DNA of 42,975 nt. Source: a virus. Within the stretch, counting starts at the first letter, position 1; each line of letters begins with the position of its first letter. The position numbers were made by a program, and so were the translations under genes. The stretch covers positions 1-42,975 of IMG/VR virus record IMGVR_UViG_3300015262_000007, one strand, 5' to 3'. The notes beneath the pieces are model-generated. The model made no database searches. It saw nothing but the letters and a program-made list of their open reading frames with translations, and was not told where the DNA came from. Below, one piece after another: positions 40,241-42,975 of the stretch.

Positions 40241-40786
40241 CTAGGCAACAAGGCGCAACTCCATTTGTGCACTCTTCAAATACTGGTCCAAAAGCTTACG
40301 TACCTTGGCTTCCAGCTCTTGCTGCTTGTTGGCGGTGAGATTGTCCCGCACCACGATCACGTCATGCCACAGCACCCCGGTCAGCGTGTGCGGTTCGGTC
40401 ACCTGTACACCAATTAAAGCAGGGTCAGCTTTTGGTGCAGGCTTTTTCAGATTGATAGCCCTGCGGATTTCTTCCATGTTTTTGCAGTTCGCAATTTTGA
40501 TTTTGAACCCCAGCGCCCTGCGCACCGTGGACACGTATACCCCGACCACGTGAGGTGCTGGGGTATCGCCGGCCTTCGGTCTACCCTGGCGCCGGGTCCA
40601 CTTGTTCTGCGCGTACGCAGCAGATACCACGTCGTCCAGCTTTTCCACGGTGTCGACCTTCTCAGCCGCCAGGTACGCAATAAAGCGAGCGGCTACGGTG
40701 TCCAGGCCAGTGCGTGCAGCCGTCAGCTTGGTCTGTGCTTTTTGAGCGTCGATAAAGATAGTTGCAAGTTCAAGGCGCATTGTCAT
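40241..40786 (-). CDS. Hypothetical protein, own transcription unit
   Basis: The 181-residue protein is helical at both ends, with a basic centre (WTRRQGRPKAGDTPAPH, YVSTVRRALGFKIKI) that may bind nucleic acid. It starts with ATGACAATG and is the only gene between promoter P3 and the terminator at 40195. Function is unknown. Monocistronic control suggests it matters early in infection, which is inference. Confidence 0.72.
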   Translation of the reverse strand: MTMRLELATIFIDAQKAQTKLTAARTGLDTVAARFIAYLAAEKVDTVEKLDDVVSAAYAQNKWTRRQGRPKAGDTPAPHVVGVYVSTVRRALGFKIKIANCKNMEEIRRAINLKKPAPKADPALIGVQVTEPHTLTGVLWHDVIVVRDNLTANKQQELEAKVRKLLDQYLKSAQMELRLVA

Positions 40787-40833
40787 TTACCCCTACTGTC
40801 AGTAAGCCGGCGCGTATCGCCTGCCTATCTAAA

Positions 40834-40861
40834 AGCGTAGTGTATTATTGACGGTCTACAA
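40834..40861 (-). promoter_or_regulatory. Early promoter P3
   Basis: Leftward TTGTAG (40861-40856) and TACGCT (40839-40834) are 16 bp apart. The spacer has ACCGTCAATAATACAC, sharing the P1/P2/P4 box. It is weaker by consensus than P1 and P2. It follows the terminator at 40883-40906. Confidence 0.65.
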
Positions 40862-40882
40862 TGGCCGTTCGTCGGGCAACAA

Positions 40883-40906
40883 AAAGCCCTCAAATTTGAG
40901 GGCTTT
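40883..40906. terminator. Perfect 24-bp palindromic terminator
   Basis: AAAGCCCTCAAA and TTTGAGGGCTTT form a perfect palindrome; leftward it continues with TTGTTG after the T run. It ends the ParB-like operon, 4 bp after the stop at 40910. Confidence 0.9.
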
Positions 40907-40909
40907 AGG

Positions 40910-41086
40910 TCACTTCACCAGTTCGCGGAGCTTGTCGTATCGGCGGCACTCTTTGCAAATACTGCCCGCTGCGTGCCGGCTGTCACCGTCCCACCTCCCC
41001 GGCACTTGATGTCCGTGACGCGGCGAACCGGCACCTTTCAAGTGCGCAAGCAAACGCTTGACGGCTTTGCGCAACTTCTTGCTCAT
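40910..41086 (-). CDS. Small basic protein with CxxC
   Basis: The 58-residue ORF is not obvious by length alone. It is strongly basic (MSKKLRKAVKRLLAHLKG) and has HGHQ and ICKECRRYDKLREL, possibly one zinc site. ATG 41086 overlaps the TGA of the ParB-like gene. Function is unknown. Confidence 0.6.
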   Translation of the reverse strand: MSKKLRKAVKRLLAHLKGAGSPRHGHQVPGRWDGDSRHAAGSICKECRRYDKLRELVK

Positions 41087-41916
41087 GCCCGCACCCCATC
41101 AATTTCAGCCAACACCGCAAGCAGTTCTTTTTCGTCGTCTGAAAAACCATCAATCTCATGCGCCACTTTGCGCAGGCTTGCAATTAGACGCTCTACCAGG
41201 GCCTCAGGGATGCGCTTAGGTTTGAGTACGGCGTTGGTTACCCGAGTCTTGCCGATTGCCTTGGCCTCAACGAGAGCTGCACCCAGCACCGCCCCAGCCT
41301 TGTCACCGTGAGTCTTCACAGCCTGCGCGGCAATAGTTGGCTTGACCTCACCAGCCTTGACCATTTCGTGCACGTCGGTGTTGCCACCGGCCAGGGTGAG
41401 GATGCGTTGAATCGTGGCCAACTTCTCACCGCTACGGTCAGCTATCTGCTGTGGCGTCCAACCGAACCCAAGCAGCTTGTTATAGACCCGCCCGAGCCCG
41501 AGCACGTCAACTTCGGCACGCTTAGTGCTGGTTGCCTGGCGCAACAGTTGCTCAGCGTCATTGCCGACAAAAGGTTTGACTGATACCCACGCTTCAAGAA
41601 TTGTCGGGTCATCCTTGTTCGGGGTGCGGGGCAACGTTCCGCGCTCATCCATTTTCTTAAAGGCAAAGCGGCGCGTATGGCCCTGTACAACCCACACGCC
41701 ACCCTCAGCACGCGGCACAACCTCAAGCGCCTCAACGGTGCCACCCGCTTCAAGGTATGCCACCAGCGCGTCAACATCCTCTTGATACTTTGGCGAATTG
41801 TAGTCGCGAACGATGTTGAAGCCTGGTCGCTCGTGAATGTCTTCCAGGCGAACGCTGTTAGCTTCACCGCGCTTTACGGTGCCGTCGTGACGCATGGATT
41901 TAAAGGTTGGTTGCAT
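41083..41916 (-). CDS. ParB-like protein
   Basis: The 277-residue protein has a ParB N-domain-like region: SVRLEDIHERPGFNIVRDY, then VWVVQGHTRRFAFKKM in place of the usual GERR/DGHR box. A helix-turn-helix follows at GWTPQQIADRSGEKLATIQR. There is no ParA gene, so partition is unlikely; phage ParB-like proteins can be DNA-binding regulators or CTP-binding switches. It is a candidate binder for the palindromes or repeats in this genome. AGGGCAAG lies upstream of the start. Confidence 0.8.
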   Translation of the reverse strand: MQPTFKSMRHDGTVKRGEANSVRLEDIHERPGFNIVRDYNSPKYQEDVDALVAYLEAGGTVEALEVVPRAEGGVWVVQGHTRRFAFKKMDERGTLPRTPNKDDPTILEAWVSVKPFVGNDAEQLLRQATSTKRAEVDVLGLGRVYNKLLGFGWTPQQIADRSGEKLATIQRILTLAGGNTDVHEMVKAGEVKPTIAAQAVKTHGDKAGAVLGAALVEAKAIGKTRVTNAVLKPKRIPEALVERLIASLRKVAHEIDGFSDDEKELLAVLAEIDGVRA

Positions 41917-42286
41917 TGTCTTGCCCTATTCTTAGTTTGATTCGCCAAAGTTCTAATGCTTGGCACTGACGACCATGTTGCCCGAACACGTCTGAGAATC
42001 CTGTTGCCGAACTTAACACGCTCGCTAGTTCTGGATTTTCCCATATGTATTGGTCCCACAAGTGCGCGTAATAACTTGCGCACCATTCCGCGTTTACTGC
42101 TGCACGCCCTTTAGCCGCTCGCCAATCTAAACCGGTTGCACCGCATTCGAAAACCTTTGACGCTTGATATAAGTTTTCGATAGTTCCGCCGTAGCGCTTA
42201 ACGTAAGCAAAGAACGCGCTGAAACGTTTGTCACCCTTTGATGAGCACTCAAGGAACGGTGCAGCGCCAACACTAACCATTGTCAT
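41900..42286 (-). CDS. Conserved hypothetical protein
   Basis: The 128-residue protein has SSKGDKRFSAFFAYVKRYGG, LDWRAAKGRAAVN, YYAHLWDQYIWENPEL and FGQHGRQCQALELWRIK. I recall this conserved layout from phage and bacterial proteins of unknown function. ATG 42286 begins ATGACAATG; the TTG at 42304 is less likely. It overlaps both neighbours by about 14-17 bp. Confidence 0.68.
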   Translation of the reverse strand: MTMVSVGAAPFLECSSKGDKRFSAFFAYVKRYGGTIENLYQASKVFECGATGLDWRAAKGRAAVNAEWCASYYAHLWDQYIWENPELASVLSSATGFSDVFGQHGRQCQALELWRIKLRIGQDNATNL

Positions 42287-42659
42287 GTTCCGCCGTATCA
42301 CCAATTGGAAAGAAATCGTTAAGCAATTGAACTTGCGTCAAATGAAAGTTTGCGCGCTTATTGTAGTGTTCGGAATCACTCTTGCGCATGTCAGCATCAG
42401 CCGCGTACGCCCGCAGTCGCAGGACCGCTTGCCAGTGGTGCAACCGAAGAGCCCGCAGACCTTCAACGATATACGGCTGCATGCTTGGGACTTCTTCGGT
42501 CGTGCAGTCTTCGTCGCCCCACTTGTGACAGAACATCAACGCGAGTTCATTACCACCGCAATTGGTTTCAGCGCATTTGCGGACCTCGTACGCTAACTGC
42601 TGGTCAGTAGTTGCAAAGCCCTCAGTCTTTGCATTGTTCCAAACGATCCAATGAGTCAT
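42273..42659 (-). CDS. Hypothetical protein
   Basis: The 128-residue protein starts THWIVWNNAKTEGFATTDQQ and has several Cys and His residues (CAETNCGG, FCHKWGDEDC). Function is unknown. It overlaps the upstream gene's stop by 4 bp, in the operon from promoter P1. Confidence 0.65.
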   Translation of the reverse strand: MTHWIVWNNAKTEGFATTDQQLAYEVRKCAETNCGGNELALMFCHKWGDEDCTTEEVPSMQPYIVEGLRALRLHHWQAVLRLRAYAADADMRKSDSEHYNKRANFHLTQVQLLNDFFPIGDTAEHDNG

Positions 42660-42949
42660 TTCAAGTATCCCCCGAATTGTTGAAGTAGCCCCGGTACGCG
42701 GTCTAAAAGCTCAGGTTGCGCTTGCCTGGGTGCTGAGTACTCGTATTCAACCGGACCACTACCAACAGCCTCACGGCACTTGAAGGTGATGCGGGTTCCT
42801 GCCGGTGCACGGCTACGCACACCCTGTTCGATAGCAGGCTTGGCCAGGTTGCAGATGTGCTCGCCCACATCGTACTGCGGGAAGTTGGCCACGGTTTCGT
42901 TAACGCACGGCTCACCCACTAAACAAAAGGTCATCAGTAGTTCAAACAT
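42656..42949 (-). CDS. Small hypothetical protein spanning the circle junction region
   Basis: The 97-residue protein starts MFELLMTFCLVGEPCVNETV, with a weakly hydrophobic N terminus, and has ICNLAKPAIEQGV and ITFKCREA. It may form disulfides if exported, but no clear signal peptide is seen. Its start region is the part duplicated at 1-97, directly after the gene 90..995 on the circle. Confidence 0.65.
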   Translation of the reverse strand: MFELLMTFCLVGEPCVNETVANFPQYDVGEHICNLAKPAIEQGVRSRAPAGTRITFKCREAVGSGPVEYEYSAPRQAQPELLDRVPGLLQQFGGYLK

Positions 42950-42975
42950 TTCTCAGGCTCTCCGACATAACAGCC
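42853..42975. repeat. Right copy of terminal overlap
   Basis: This is an exact copy of bases 1-123. Joining the ends gives a circle of about 42,852 bp. A short overlap of this size is typical of k-mer assembly of a circular or headful-packaged genome. Sequence alone does not show the real virion ends. Confidence 0.95.

Noticed and set aside
1-42975. Temperate lifestyle (integrase, repressor, attachment site)
   Set aside because: I saw no tyrosine or serine integrase, excisionase or CI-like repressor, and no tRNA fragment acting as attP. The ParB-like and TetR-like proteins alone do not show lysogeny.
1-42975. tRNA genes
   Set aside because: No cloverleaf with a T-loop GTTCGANTC-type box in proper context was noticed by eye. 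A tRNAscan run would be the decisive test.

Overview
This window is a complete or near-complete genome of a tailed phage with a contractile tail (myovirus morphology), assembled as a circle. Bases 1-123 repeat exactly at 42853-42975, and two genes read continuously through that junction, so the unique length is about 42,852 bp. Base composition looks moderately GC-rich. I saw no integrase, excisionase, CI-like repressor, tRNA, IS element or CRISPR array, so a virulent phage of a gammaproteobacterium (Pseudomonas-like) is my best guess. The host is inference only.

Layout. (1) Leftward early genes run from a divergent promoter region near 4830-4870 down to 1071: SF2 helicase, a Pro-rich protein, VRR-NUC nuclease and a small TetR-like HTH protein. 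(2) A further leftward block runs from 995 through the circle junction (42949) to 37518. It holds Cys-rich and ParB-like proteins and many very small proteins, and ends in four consecutive Rmf/CrpP-like miniproteins, one of them only 55 aa and easily missed. (3) A rightward replication block (4893-10862) encodes a conserved replication-associated protein, a Cas4/RecB-like nuclease (DUF2800), a DUF2815-type ssDNA-binding protein with a duplicated tail, a family B DNA polymerase and three small proteins. (4) A leftward Prim-Pol/SF3 helicase (34518-37115) is followed by an AT-rich region with eight copies of a 9-bp element. (5) A long leftward late module (34201 to 10872) carries TerS, four small proteins, TerL, portal, gpF-like protein, protease-scaffold, cement, capsid, neck, sheath, tube, frameshifted chaperone, tape measure, a simple Pam3/XM1-like baseplate, a short fibre with its chaperone, and lysis genes (two membrane coiled-coil proteins, endolysin, nested spanins).

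Regulation visible in sequence: the early leftward block is divided by intrinsic terminator plus promoter cassettes. Their promoters share a conserved spacer (AGACCGTTAATA-like) as well as -35/-10 boxes, and related elements occur at the divergent region and after the polymerase gene. The two replication modules and the packaging module meet at the 34.2-37.5 kb region, which holds the repeat cluster, a perfect 18-bp inverted repeat and twin terminators. This is the most likely place for an origin and/or packaging site.
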